Of a DNA stretch of 64,000 nucleotides, positions 23,831 through 32,876 are shown piece by piece (position 1 is the first letter of the stretch; each line of letters begins with the position of its first letter). The position numbers and the translations under genes are program-made. The notes beneath the pieces were generated by a model that saw nothing but the letters and a program-made list of their open reading frames with translations, ran no database searches and was not told where the DNA came from. The stretch comes from Candidatus Poribacteria bacterium (GTDB lineage: Bacteria; Poribacteria; WGA-4E; WGA-3G), in the NCBI GenBank assembly GCA_022827225.1, contig JAJDTJ010000104.1, forward strand, positions 1 through 64,000, in the 5' to 3' direction.

Positions 23831-25750
23831 CTAAGCGTTCCTAAACGCAATAACGGTTTCTCTATACTCTTCAGGGAGTCCAATATCAAACCGTCGTCCC
23901 TTAACAACATACCCCGAGAAGCCTTCTGCCTTCCGTAATTCGTCCAAACAAGAGGTGAGTTGAAATTCACCTCGTTCGCGTAGATTATGGGTGATGTTCT
24001 GTTCAAGGAACTCAAAAATCTGCGGTTGAATAACATAAATACCGAACACCGTCAAGAACTGATCCATATCCATCCCATCTACGTGTAAATGCTCCATTGC
24101 GTACTCTGGATCCGGTTTTTCATAAAACTCTGTTACGGAAAGCAGTGAATCTTCTTCTTTCCATACACCGGTAACGCACCCGAAGTTTGATAAGTGTTCA
24201 ATCGCTGTAACTTTGAGTCCGACGACACTGTGTCCTACTTGCTCATAAGCCTCTACGACTTGTCGCGCACAACACATCTCTTCATCCGAGCCGTAAAGAT
24301 GGTCTCCGAGCATCAGCAGAAAAGGTTCGTTACCGACCCACTCCTTTGCACAGTAGACAGCATGTCCGAACCCTTCTTGAACGTCTTGTGTGACGAATGT
24401 TACCTTGCTCCCTAACGCGAGTAGATAGTCGCAATATGCTTTATTTTCTTTGCTGAGTTTATTGTAATGCTCGATTCGGGGGGGTGTTTTGAAAAATGAT
24501 TCAAAGAGTTCCGTATCGCTACTCTGAATGATGAGGCATACTTCTTCAATGCCGGCATCAATCGCCTCCTCAACAATCGCCATGATTGCCGGTTTTGCGC
24601 GTCCGGATTTATCAATGACAGGGAAGAGTTCCTTCTTCATTGCTTTTGAAGCAGGGAATAACCGAGTGCCGAACCCCGCTGCTGGAATAACAGCCTTGCG
24701 GACATGTCTCCCTGCCTCAATGACGAGTTTCAGGCATGACATTTGCAAATCCTGCTCAATAATCTCTATGACCCGCTGCTGACTCTCTTCGTCTTTCACG
24801 ATGAATTGTGCTGACCCGTCTCCCTGGGATCCGACACCTTTGCCGCCCCAGATATACGGTTGAATCGGTTCATAGTTGAGAACTTTATGGAGCACCGGTG
24901 CTGTCAGTTGCGATGGACAGGCAGGTATGAGGTGTTTGTCGAACTCCGTCTGGGCACGGTTCATTAACTTACCCACTGCTTCTGCATCTCCGTCTCGGAG
25001 TGCTTGGTGTGCTTCTTGTGTGATCTGCGCGCTAAGGGGACCGAGGTAGTGTTGCACATTCTTTTCTAATTCGCTTTCCGCGAATGGATAACAGTGATTT
25101 AATTGATTCAATATAAGGAGTGTGTCTTTACCTGCACCGAGATCAACGATGACAAAGTACATATTTTCTGGGACACTGAGCTCTGTAACATCGACACGAT
25201 CGCCATCAAACGTCATGAGGATAGGACGTTGGTATGCGCAGCCTTGGTCCATCCGTCCACAGCGTGAAGGCGTTGTAATCTCGCCGCGGTAGGCATATTC
25301 CATTTCTCCGCGCGTTGTCATTTTAAGGTCGTAGGTGCGATTGAAAGCGCGAGCGACCAAGACGCTGATAGCAGCACTTGAAGATAGCCCTTTTTTAACG
25401 GGCAGATCCGTGAGATAATTGTCTATTTCGAGTCCTTGTACCTGGTAGTTCGTTAGTATCTGATATGCGACACCGGCGGCGTAACTAAAAAATCCACCTT
25501 TTTCAGCTTCGGCAAGAAGAGCGTCCCCTTCCATAGGGAGGCTGTAGGGACCGTGACGGGTACCATCGCTGAGGGTCGTCTTCAGAATTAGACGCGTCGG
25601 ATGCGGCTTAACTTCGGCGTAAACGCCTTGGTTTGTACTCGCTATTAAGGTATAACCCTTTTCAAGTTCTGAGTTATTCAGCCGGTACCTTGCTGCCCAA
25701 TCGCTATGTTCTCCGAACAGACAAATTCTTCCCGGCACAAAAAGTTTCAT
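23831..25750 (-). CDS. Fused GHMP sugar kinase / sugar nucleotidylyltransferase
   Basis: 639 residues from ATG 25750 (GAGGAG 7 bases upstream; an upstream ATG at 25771 adds 7 residues). Residues 1-350 form a GHMP kinase: PGRICLFGEHSDW like galactokinase PGRxNLIGEHxDY, the ATP loop PVKKGLSSSAA (near 118-128), and GVGSQGDGSAQF as the third GHMP motif. Residues 358-639 form a UTP-glucose-1-phosphate uridylyltransferase-like domain: VIPAAGFGTRLFPASKAMKKELFPVID, GFGHAVYCA, LGDHLY with the metal Asp, and GVxKGRRFDIGLPE. The protein could phosphorylate a free sugar at C1 and then activate it to a nucleotide sugar. The FKGP enzyme of plants and Bacteroides uses the same logic in reverse domain order. 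Sugar unknown. Confidence 0.88.
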   Translation of the reverse strand: MKLFVPGRICLFGEHSDWAARYRLNNSELEKGYTLIASTNQGVYAEVKPHPTRLILKTTLSDGTRHGPYSLPMEGDALLAEAEKGGFFSYAAGVAYQILTNYQVQGLEIDNYLTDLPVKKGLSSSAAISVLVARAFNRTYDLKMTTRGEMEYAYRGEITTPSRCGRMDQGCAYQRPILMTFDGDRVDVTELSVPENMYFVIVDLGAGKDTLLILNQLNHCYPFAESELEKNVQHYLGPLSAQITQEAHQALRDGDAEAVGKLMNRAQTEFDKHLIPACPSQLTAPVLHKVLNYEPIQPYIWGGKGVGSQGDGSAQFIVKDEESQQRVIEIIEQDLQMSCLKLVIEAGRHVRKAVIPAAGFGTRLFPASKAMKKELFPVIDKSGRAKPAIMAIVEEAIDAGIEEVCLIIQSSDTELFESFFKTPPRIEHYNKLSKENKAYCDYLLALGSKVTFVTQDVQEGFGHAVYCAKEWVGNEPFLLMLGDHLYGSDEEMCCARQVVEAYEQVGHSVVGLKVTAIEHLSNFGCVTGVWKEEDSLLSVTEFYEKPDPEYAMEHLHVDGMDMDQFLTVFGIYVIQPQIFEFLEQNITHNLRERGEFQLTSCLDELRKAEGFSGYVVKGRRFDIGLPEEYRETVIAFRNA

Positions 25751-25805
25751 AGAGGCTCCTCGTTTTGACAATCGAAATCCAGTTCAAAGACCTTAATCAA
25801 GTCGT

Positions 25806-28214
25806 TCAAGGCAACGGATTTATGAGACGTTGACGATGCAGTTGTGCCCAACGACACCGCTGCTGCCATTCTTCTGCTTTTAGTATGGTTCCGAGCGGTA
25901 ATGCTTCATTTTTCGCAATCGCAGAGAATGCGTTTAGCGCAGTCTCGTAATCTTGTTGATGATATGCGTTGATGCCTATTAATCTTCGACCCTCTAAGGC
26001 AAGGTCCTTGTATTGTTGTTGTGTCAGCGGTGTTGGTGTTGATGCTTCAGCGGAAACCGCTAACTTTTCCAATTGCGTCACAGCGCTGTGAAGGTATTGA
26101 TTGCTGAGCTGCCACGCTTTTTCTCTGTGAAGCAGTTCGCCAGCTAAGAGAGATGCCAACCAGATATCGGGTTCTGCTTGAAGGCATATTGACAAAGCTG
26201 CCATCTTTTCTGCTGCGTCTTTAGGCTCAACGAGGACTGAGCGGAACAACTCACGAACGGATTTCCGAGTTTGAGCCGTCGCGTTCGGTGGTGTCTGTGT
26301 GACCCCTTGGTAAGAGAGAGCTGCGATTCGTTTGCTCCGTCTACGCGCCATCGTTTCGTATTCAGTTCTAATCGAACCGTAGGTGTAGATTGCTTGTTTG
26401 TGCTCATTCCTTCGCCAATGAATATCGCCTTTCAACAGTATCGCTTCCGGACTGAATAGCGGGTCTTTTTTGCTAGCGATGCGGTCTGCTAAGGAGAGTG
26501 CTTTATCATACGCCTGACTACGATACGCGCTGTACATTAAGCCCCGCAGTGTGCTTGGGTTGTCGGGTTCATCTGATAACATCGTCTCGAAAGTTTCCGT
26601 GGCGGTGACAAAATCTTTTCGGTAGAATGCTTGCCATGCGGTATTCCGTAGTACCGCCATCTCATGCGCACAGACCCGTTCAAAAACACTTCGTTGTTTT
26701 AGACGGTAATTCGCGTAGGCTATATCCTCGTCTCGTAGAGGGATACTGTCCAAAAAAGTGAGCCATTCCTGTTCAAGTGCAGGCAAATCCTTTGCATAGT
26801 GCCGCATAAAATTACCGGTAGGAAAGACGCGTTTAAATTTTTCTATGCCGTAGGTGTCAACAAGGAACCGGACGAAGGAGCCTGCCAGCAGATAACTTCG
26901 AGAACCTGCATGTCCCCAGAACCCGATTCCCATGATGGCAGATAACGGTGGCGCGATCTCCATCTGGCGCATCGCCTTTGCCCACTGGTGTGCTGTAAGC
27001 TTGCCTTCGTCCCAGTCTGCGGCAACGGCGATCCCTTCGTGGAGCCCTATCTTCAGACTTACCTTCAGTGGAGACCATGGAACGGTAAAGACGTGTGCCA
27101 ATTCGTGCTTCAGAACGGGATGCGGAAAACCTTGCACATGAATGTGGAACCCGTGTCCAAATGGGTCTTCTACAGATGTGTTGCCTGCCCCGGTTAACTT
27201 CTTCTTCTGATCTGTCGATGCATAGATATATGCTTGGACTTTTCGCGAGAGTTTTCTATCTTCGGGTGTGAGATAGTCTACCAATTGCGCGTACTGAAAT
27301 TCGCAATCCTCGGCAATCTGATCAATCTGCGTTTGGAGTTCGCGAGCATAAAAGATTTCAAAATGTGCGGTTTCACGAAAACCGCCGAGTGCTTCGGCAA
27401 TATCATTGCGGGTCGGACGAATTCCCAATGCTCCGGCATAGAACTGGAAACCGATTAGGCAGACAATTAGCAGGTATAAACCTACATGTTTCGCCAGTGG
27501 ACTCAGGAGTTTGCGCCCCCTTAGTTGGGGCATCAATTCGGTGTCTCGACTGATTTCGCACATACTGAAGGTAAGTCCGAGAAACAGGACTGTCCAGAGT
27601 AATGTTTCTGCGCGGGCGATGAGCAGTGTGCTTGTTATCGGGATGACGAAATCGTAAATCGGTCCAGGAAAATATCCGAATGTCGCGTGATACGCGAACA
27701 CCGGCGGGTGAAATATCAGATTGATAACCACGGGTACACAAGAGACCGCGAGAAACCCGAGATATGCCAAGTATCCTAACCATCGCCTCTTAATCCAGAA
27801 CCCGAAGAATACGCCTGCTGCGGTTGCGTATAGGCAACTGATTATCGGTAGTAGAAAAAAAAAGAGAAATCCTTCCGCAAAGTTGCAATTTTTGACACGG
27901 AGTGCGTTCAGCAGGATGATACTGAGCGGTAGCACGAGTAAACTCAAGTTAAAGGTCAAGGCACTCCAGAAACACCGGCTGATGATTTGTCCGGGTGAGC
28001 CGGATAGCACTTCAGGGTGCCGCTTCATCTGCCGGACTACAGTGAGCGTTACATGTGCTCCAACCAAAGAGATGCTGAGTGCTAACACCGCGCAAAACTC
28101 AAAAGCGAGGATGTTAAACAGCGGCACATTGGCGAGTATGAGTCCTAATACGCCGAACGTGATAAGCCAGAGCCAGTATGAAAAGGTCTTGTGTATTGTC
28201 GGTTGTATACGCAT
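25806..28214 (-). CDS. Membrane protein with gluzincin (peptidase MA-like) and TPR domains
   Basis: 802 residues. The first 265 form about seven membrane helices (for example YWLWLITFGVLGLILANVPLF). A zinc peptidase domain follows: HELAH (HExxH) near 370-374 and GLHEGIAVAADWD near 392-404, whose Glu gives the third ligand, as in gluzincins of the peptidase MA type. Residues 500-790 are TPR-like (RKDFVTATETFETMLSDEPDNP; QDYETALNAFSAI). The domain order membrane, protease, TPR suggests a membrane-tethered periplasmic peptidase or chaperone. It sits 55 bases upstream of the kinase fusion on the same strand. Specificity unknown. Confidence 0.78.
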   Translation of the reverse strand: MRIQPTIHKTFSYWLWLITFGVLGLILANVPLFNILAFEFCAVLALSISLVGAHVTLTVVRQMKRHPEVLSGSPGQIISRCFWSALTFNLSLLVLPLSIILLNALRVKNCNFAEGFLFFFLLPIISCLYATAAGVFFGFWIKRRWLGYLAYLGFLAVSCVPVVINLIFHPPVFAYHATFGYFPGPIYDFVIPITSTLLIARAETLLWTVLFLGLTFSMCEISRDTELMPQLRGRKLLSPLAKHVGLYLLIVCLIGFQFYAGALGIRPTRNDIAEALGGFRETAHFEIFYARELQTQIDQIAEDCEFQYAQLVDYLTPEDRKLSRKVQAYIYASTDQKKKLTGAGNTSVEDPFGHGFHIHVQGFPHPVLKHELAHVFTVPWSPLKVSLKIGLHEGIAVAADWDEGKLTAHQWAKAMRQMEIAPPLSAIMGIGFWGHAGSRSYLLAGSFVRFLVDTYGIEKFKRVFPTGNFMRHYAKDLPALEQEWLTFLDSIPLRDEDIAYANYRLKQRSVFERVCAHEMAVLRNTAWQAFYRKDFVTATETFETMLSDEPDNPSTLRGLMYSAYRSQAYDKALSLADRIASKKDPLFSPEAILLKGDIHWRRNEHKQAIYTYGSIRTEYETMARRRSKRIAALSYQGVTQTPPNATAQTRKSVRELFRSVLVEPKDAAEKMAALSICLQAEPDIWLASLLAGELLHREKAWQLSNQYLHSAVTQLEKLAVSAEASTPTPLTQQQYKDLALEGRRLIGINAYHQQDYETALNAFSAIAKNEALPLGTILKAEEWQQRCRWAQLHRQRLINPLP

Positions 28215-28270
28215 CTTTTGAAGATCGAAAGTTGTATTTGTTTTCTATTTTATTCAGATATCCGCTCTAT

Positions 28271-28302
28271 GTCAAGCAGAATTTAGGTCAAGCAGAATTT
28301 AG
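28271..28302. repeat. Perfect 16-bp tandem repeat
   Basis: GTCAAGCAGAATTTAG occurs twice without a gap. It lies about 55 bases upstream of the -35 box of the WD40 promoter and could be a regulator site or simple slippage. Confidence 0.75.
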
Positions 28303-28356
28303 CGTGCTTTAGCGATGTTCAATTGTTAGCAGGCAGCGAAGCATCTAATAAAGGCA

Positions 28357-28386
28357 TTGACAAACAATAGGTATGTGCTGTATAAT
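28357..28386 (+). promoter_or_regulatory. Near-consensus sigma-70 promoter of the WD40 array
   Basis: TTGACA, an 18-base spacer and TATAAT, both boxes perfect. It is the strongest promoter match noticed in the window and faces the WD40 genes. Confidence 0.75.
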
Positions 28387-28555
28387 TAGAATAGTTGATT
28401 TGGCGAATCATTAAAACTTTCGCATCCTTTCTTTATTAGTTACCACACGATTATCCCCTTTAATCTTATCAATTTTCAACACTACACACGCGGACTTTGC
28501 CTTGAGAGGCACCTAAATTTCAAAAGCCTCCCAGCAATAAAAGGAGACATTTTTT

Positions 28556-30589
28556 ATGGAAAACGGGCGCACCACGATCCCCGCGCTGAGACCGGTTGAA
28601 GACACGGATGTAACAACTTGGGAACTCCCTGAAGGTGCAATCGGTAGATTGGGACAGGGGGTACTACTTGGTGTTGAGTATTCGAGCGATGGGGCATATC
28701 TTGCCGTTGCAACCAAAATCGGATTCTGGATATATGACACGGCAACAATGATCCCGCGTGCTTTGTGGGGTACCGAACGCGGGATGTTCAATGTCGCTAC
28801 CTTCTCACATGATATGCAATGGATCGCTACCGGCGATCAAGATGGTATTGTTAAAATATGGGACACACAAAACGGACAGTGCGTTACCAAAATAGATTGG
28901 GGAAGCACTCGAAACTTTAATAGCCTTTTACATCTCCACTTTTCGTCGGACGGACAACATCTCGCTACATCAGGCTTCGCACATAGTGCCGTCTACAAAT
29001 GGGGGACAAACATTGACACGCCTATCATGAGCTGCACCATTGAAGATGCAGAAAAAAAGGATTACCGAAGGGGATATTACGGCGACAGGTGCTTTCCTAT
29101 CTCATTTTCACCCGTCAGCAACCAACTTGCGTATGTGACTGCGATAGGCACTATCACGCTTTCAGATATAGACACCGGCAAACAGATTGCTCATCTCACT
29201 GGACACGCGGCACCGGTGCATTCCGCCATCTTTTCTCCTTGCGGACAGTACCTTGCCACCGCGACCTTAGACAACGAAGTACGAGTCTGGGATATTCACA
29301 ACGAATCCCTTGTAATGGCACCCACTACTTATGAAGGAGATCGAGTCAGACTGGCTTATACTTCCGATGGAGTGATGAGGATTGCCAACATCCATGAGGA
29401 CGAGGTGCAGATTTGGAATGCATCGCAGAAAGAAAAGTTAGACACCTTTGATTCTCGTGGAACGACGACTACTGCGGCGCGTTTTTCAACCGATGGAACC
29501 CAATTCGCAATTGCCAATACACGCGGCAATCTGCAGCTATGGAAAGCTGAAAGCCCTTCTACAATAGCATTATTTCCCGAATATAAACCAAGTGCTTATT
29601 CGGTGATATTCTCACAGGACAGCAAGACATTGGTAAGCAGCTACTGGGGAACAACAGGTAAGGTCTTCTGGGATGTTGAGAGCAGGAAAACTCAGCGGAT
29701 ATTTCCATCCCTGACTGAACGATCCTCTTTACGGAGGACAGTGGCACTCTCTCCACGCAATGAACTGTTAGCAGCTGAAACAGGGGACGCGAACATCAAA
29801 GTCTGGAACATTGATTCCGAAACATTGGTCGCTGAACTCACTGAACATGAGAATCATGTAATTTCGTTTAGTTTTTCACCCATCGGTAAATATCTTGTCA
29901 GTGCTGGAACAAAAGGCGAACTCTTTGTATGGGATGTCGAGCATTGGGAAAAACAGTATTCGCTTACGCCAAATGAAAATGAACGCGTAGTAGAAGCGAG
30001 ATGGCGAATGGGAGATAAGAGAGTAGCGTTTCACCCTGATGGTAAGCAGGTCGCCGCTATTTCTTACAATGATAAAGCTCGCATCTGGGATGTTGAAAGT
30101 GGTAAACATCTGGCAACACTTCCCTTGCCAGAAAGTTTAGACGTTCCACCTCTGTACAGAGGTGAGCCAAAAGGAACCGAGGAAGTGGAAGATCCTAAGC
30201 GTCAGCGACATCTGGAACCAGTTCTTGATGTTATTGCATTTTCTCCGTGCGGGACCGTTATTGCCTGTGGGCGCGAAGGTGAAGCTATATTGTGGGACAC
30301 AAATACCTCACAAATACGTATGGTAATACGGCTGCCTGAGACCAGTAGGAGACCTTTCGCACTTGCTTTTTCGCCTGACAGTGATTATCTCGCTGTCGGT
30401 TCATGGTGGTGCGGGACAGATAGAGTGCCTATCCAGTTGTGGGGGGTCGCCACTGGTGAAAACATCCACACCTTCTGGGGACACGCCTCTGATGTTCAAG
30501 ATGTTGTCTTCTCACCGGACGGCACGCTCTTAGCAAGTGGAAGTTTTGATGGCACCGTTCTCCTTTGGGATATGAAACCTTATCTGTAG
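28556..30589 (+). CDS. WD40 repeat protein 1 of 4
   Basis: 677 residues, no signal peptide, no membrane segment, no kinase or NTPase domain. After a short tail comes the motif DVTTWELPEGAIGRLGQG (residues 17-34) shared by all four paralogs, then WD40 blades throughout (SPDGxxLA...VWD type; IWDTQNGQC near 105, VRVWDIHNES near 245, LFVWDVEHWE near 460, LLWDMKPYL at the end), enough for about two seven-blade propellers. AAGGAG lies 9 bases before the ATG. WD40 propellers are protein-interaction platforms. This copy is closest to paralog 4: the first 100 residues and the last 30 are nearly the same. Confidence 0.9.
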   Translation: MENGRTTIPALRPVEDTDVTTWELPEGAIGRLGQGVLLGVEYSSDGAYLAVATKIGFWIYDTATMIPRALWGTERGMFNVATFSHDMQWIATGDQDGIVKIWDTQNGQCVTKIDWGSTRNFNSLLHLHFSSDGQHLATSGFAHSAVYKWGTNIDTPIMSCTIEDAEKKDYRRGYYGDRCFPISFSPVSNQLAYVTAIGTITLSDIDTGKQIAHLTGHAAPVHSAIFSPCGQYLATATLDNEVRVWDIHNESLVMAPTTYEGDRVRLAYTSDGVMRIANIHEDEVQIWNASQKEKLDTFDSRGTTTTAARFSTDGTQFAIANTRGNLQLWKAESPSTIALFPEYKPSAYSVIFSQDSKTLVSSYWGTTGKVFWDVESRKTQRIFPSLTERSSLRRTVALSPRNELLAAETGDANIKVWNIDSETLVAELTEHENHVISFSFSPIGKYLVSAGTKGELFVWDVEHWEKQYSLTPNENERVVEARWRMGDKRVAFHPDGKQVAAISYNDKARIWDVESGKHLATLPLPESLDVPPLYRGEPKGTEEVEDPKRQRHLEPVLDVIAFSPCGTVIACGREGEAILWDTNTSQIRMVIRLPETSRRPFALAFSPDSDYLAVGSWWCGTDRVPIQLWGVATGENIHTFWGHASDVQDVVFSPDGTLLASGSFDGTVLLWDMKPYL

Positions 30590-30694
30590 ATTTCAGAAAA
30601 TTCAATGATGTAATATCTCTGGCATTGCGAAAAAGTGAAGGTTTTGCGTGATTTACATTTCCTTCTCGTTATAATAAATAAGGAGACAACTTTG

Positions 30695-32842
30695 ATGTAC
30701 ACAAATCAGACTGATGGTATAGATATAACGACTTGGAATCTCCCAGAGGGTGCTACTGCCCGTTTAGGCACGGGTTGGATAAGCGGGGGTATGACATTTT
30801 CACCAGATGGTGAGTCTCTTGTTGTAGCAACGACTATCGGCTGCTGGTGGTATGACCTAAATACAATGAAACTTAGCAAATGGTGGAATACGGATCAAGG
30901 TGTGCTATTTGACATCGCCTTTTCACAAGATGGCAAATGGATTGCTACTGGAAACTGGAATGGTACCGTAAAAGTTTGGGATACACAAAACTTACAGTGT
31001 GTTGCTTTCATAGATTTACCTAAAAATCCGGAAGGTGTACTGGGATTATCCCGAGATCTACTCTTTTCACAAGATGGGAAATACATTACGCGTTCTAACT
31101 TAATATCACGAGATTATGGTAGCGGTCAACATTTTACTGTTTACGATTGGCAGGCAGATACTGATACTCCCTTTAAGAGTCTTCCTGTTCAACCGGAACC
31201 AGGTAATATAAACATTCGTCCAATAGCTCTTTCATCAGATGGAAGTCTAATCGCATATACTTCTGAAGCAAATATAACATCAGTTGTGGATATAGAGACA
31301 GCGGAACTGGTTGCAAAACTACGTGATGATTATTCCGACACTTCAAAAGTTGGATGTGATCAATTAGTCTTTTCTCCGTGTGGACAATACCTTGCTGCTT
31401 CCAATCACGGTAACAAAGTTCACATCTGGAATGTTAAAAACGGCACTCTGGCAATGGATCCAACAGTCTATGACGACAAACGACAGTTAGATAGAAGTGT
31501 TCCATCCTATACATCTAATGGAAACTTACAAGTTGCTGGTTTCTCAAGCAATGAGGTGGTAATCTGGGATGCAACGCAGCAAGAAACGGTGGGCTCCTTT
31601 GAATTTCCAAGACCATTTGGTAGTTTTTCACGAGATGGAACTCGATTCGCCGCTCGAAATAGATGTGGCGAACTGCAGGTGTGGACACGGGAGAGCCCAT
31701 CATCGGTTCAGTCTCTTCCGACGCATATATCAAGAGGCGTAACTGCTGTTAAATTTTCCAAAGACTCTCGTAAACTACTGAGTGCTAATGATTTTTCCGG
31801 ATATAGGCTATGGGATGTTACGAACCGACAAGTGAAACAAAAAATCTATATTGCATATCCCAATTTACCTTGGACGATTTCTATTTCCAGAAGTAAGGAA
31901 TTCCTCGCTGCCTTAGTAGATAATCGACTTATTAGAGTCTGGAATCTTGTATCAGATAAACAGATCGCCGAACTTACTGAAAAATATAGAGGAGTGACTC
32001 GGATGACGTTTTCACCGACAGCAGAATACCTTGTCACCACCAATATTCGAAAAAAAATAAATATATGGCACGTTGCATCCAGTACGCATATAGCTGAACT
32101 TTCACAAAATCCATCAAGGATCAGTAGAATGAAATTCTCATCAACAGGTGAATATTTTGTCAGTTTCTATGGAGATAGCTTCACAATCTGGGATACTACT
32201 GTCTGGGAAAAACGACATGACATACCATATTCAGTGGTGCAAAGATCTAAAAATTTCCAACTATTGTTACCTCGAACCAACAAACATGTAATCATTGCAC
32301 CGCGCGAAGGTTCAATTTTTGTATGGGATCTGAATAGCGGAGAGCAAGTCGGTTCACTGGATACATCAATATGTTCTGATCAATCATTGTATAAAGGTAC
32401 ATCACAAGATATTCAACGTTTTCACGAACAACCAGATTCTGAAACGCAACGACTCTGGGGTAACCTCAAGTTATCTCCTTGCGGCACACGCATTGCTGGT
32501 GTGATTAGAAGGGCGGGGAGAAACGAAATCCGATTATGGGATTCAACTACCTTAGAAAACTGTATGGTCATAATTCCGCCTACAGGATGTCAGAGACCAC
32601 AGTCCTATACGTTTTCACCTTGTGGCAAATACCTTGCTGTAGGTGCACAATGGCAAGAAGGACAAGAAAGGATACCGATCTGTCTGTTGGATTTTAATAC
32701 AGGAGAAAATATACATACCTTCTTGGGACATCCTACAGATGTTTGGGCACTCGATTTTTCGCCGGATGGTAAACTTCTGGCAAGTGGCAGTTATGATGGC
32801 ACTATACTGTTATGGAACATAAAGCCATTTATAAGCACTTAA
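30695..32842 (+). CDS. WD40 repeat protein 2 of 4
   Basis: 715 residues from ATG 30695 (AAGGAGA 11 bases upstream; an in-frame GTG/ATG at 30635 would add 20 residues of doubtful value). It has the paralog motif DITTWNLPEGATARLGTG at residues 9-26 and WD40 blades to the end (WNIKPFIST). It is the most divergent of the four, both in protein and in being visibly more A+T-rich, which suggests it is either older or has a separate history. The gap of 105 bases from paralog 1 holds a TATAAT near 30687 but no good -35, so readthrough from the first promoter is likely. Confidence 0.88.
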   Translation: MYTNQTDGIDITTWNLPEGATARLGTGWISGGMTFSPDGESLVVATTIGCWWYDLNTMKLSKWWNTDQGVLFDIAFSQDGKWIATGNWNGTVKVWDTQNLQCVAFIDLPKNPEGVLGLSRDLLFSQDGKYITRSNLISRDYGSGQHFTVYDWQADTDTPFKSLPVQPEPGNINIRPIALSSDGSLIAYTSEANITSVVDIETAELVAKLRDDYSDTSKVGCDQLVFSPCGQYLAASNHGNKVHIWNVKNGTLAMDPTVYDDKRQLDRSVPSYTSNGNLQVAGFSSNEVVIWDATQQETVGSFEFPRPFGSFSRDGTRFAARNRCGELQVWTRESPSSVQSLPTHISRGVTAVKFSKDSRKLLSANDFSGYRLWDVTNRQVKQKIYIAYPNLPWTISISRSKEFLAALVDNRLIRVWNLVSDKQIAELTEKYRGVTRMTFSPTAEYLVTTNIRKKINIWHVASSTHIAELSQNPSRISRMKFSSTGEYFVSFYGDSFTIWDTTVWEKRHDIPYSVVQRSKNFQLLLPRTNKHVIIAPREGSIFVWDLNSGEQVGSLDTSICSDQSLYKGTSQDIQRFHEQPDSETQRLWGNLKLSPCGTRIAGVIRRAGRNEIRLWDSTTLENCMVIIPPTGCQRPQSYTFSPCGKYLAVGAQWQEGQERIPICLLDFNTGENIHTFLGHPTDVWALDFSPDGKLLASGSYDGTILLWNIKPFIST

Positions 32843-32876
32843 GACGTCTCACGTCACAACATATTTGAAGGATTTT

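Larger units (their letters stand above)
28215..28555. other. Divergent intergenic region with promoter for the WD40 array
   Basis: 341 bases between the divergent peptidase gene and the first WD40 gene. It contains a 16-bp tandem repeat, a near-consensus promoter reading right, and a long leader of about 160 bases before the WD40 ATG. No small gene is convincing. Confidence 0.7.
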
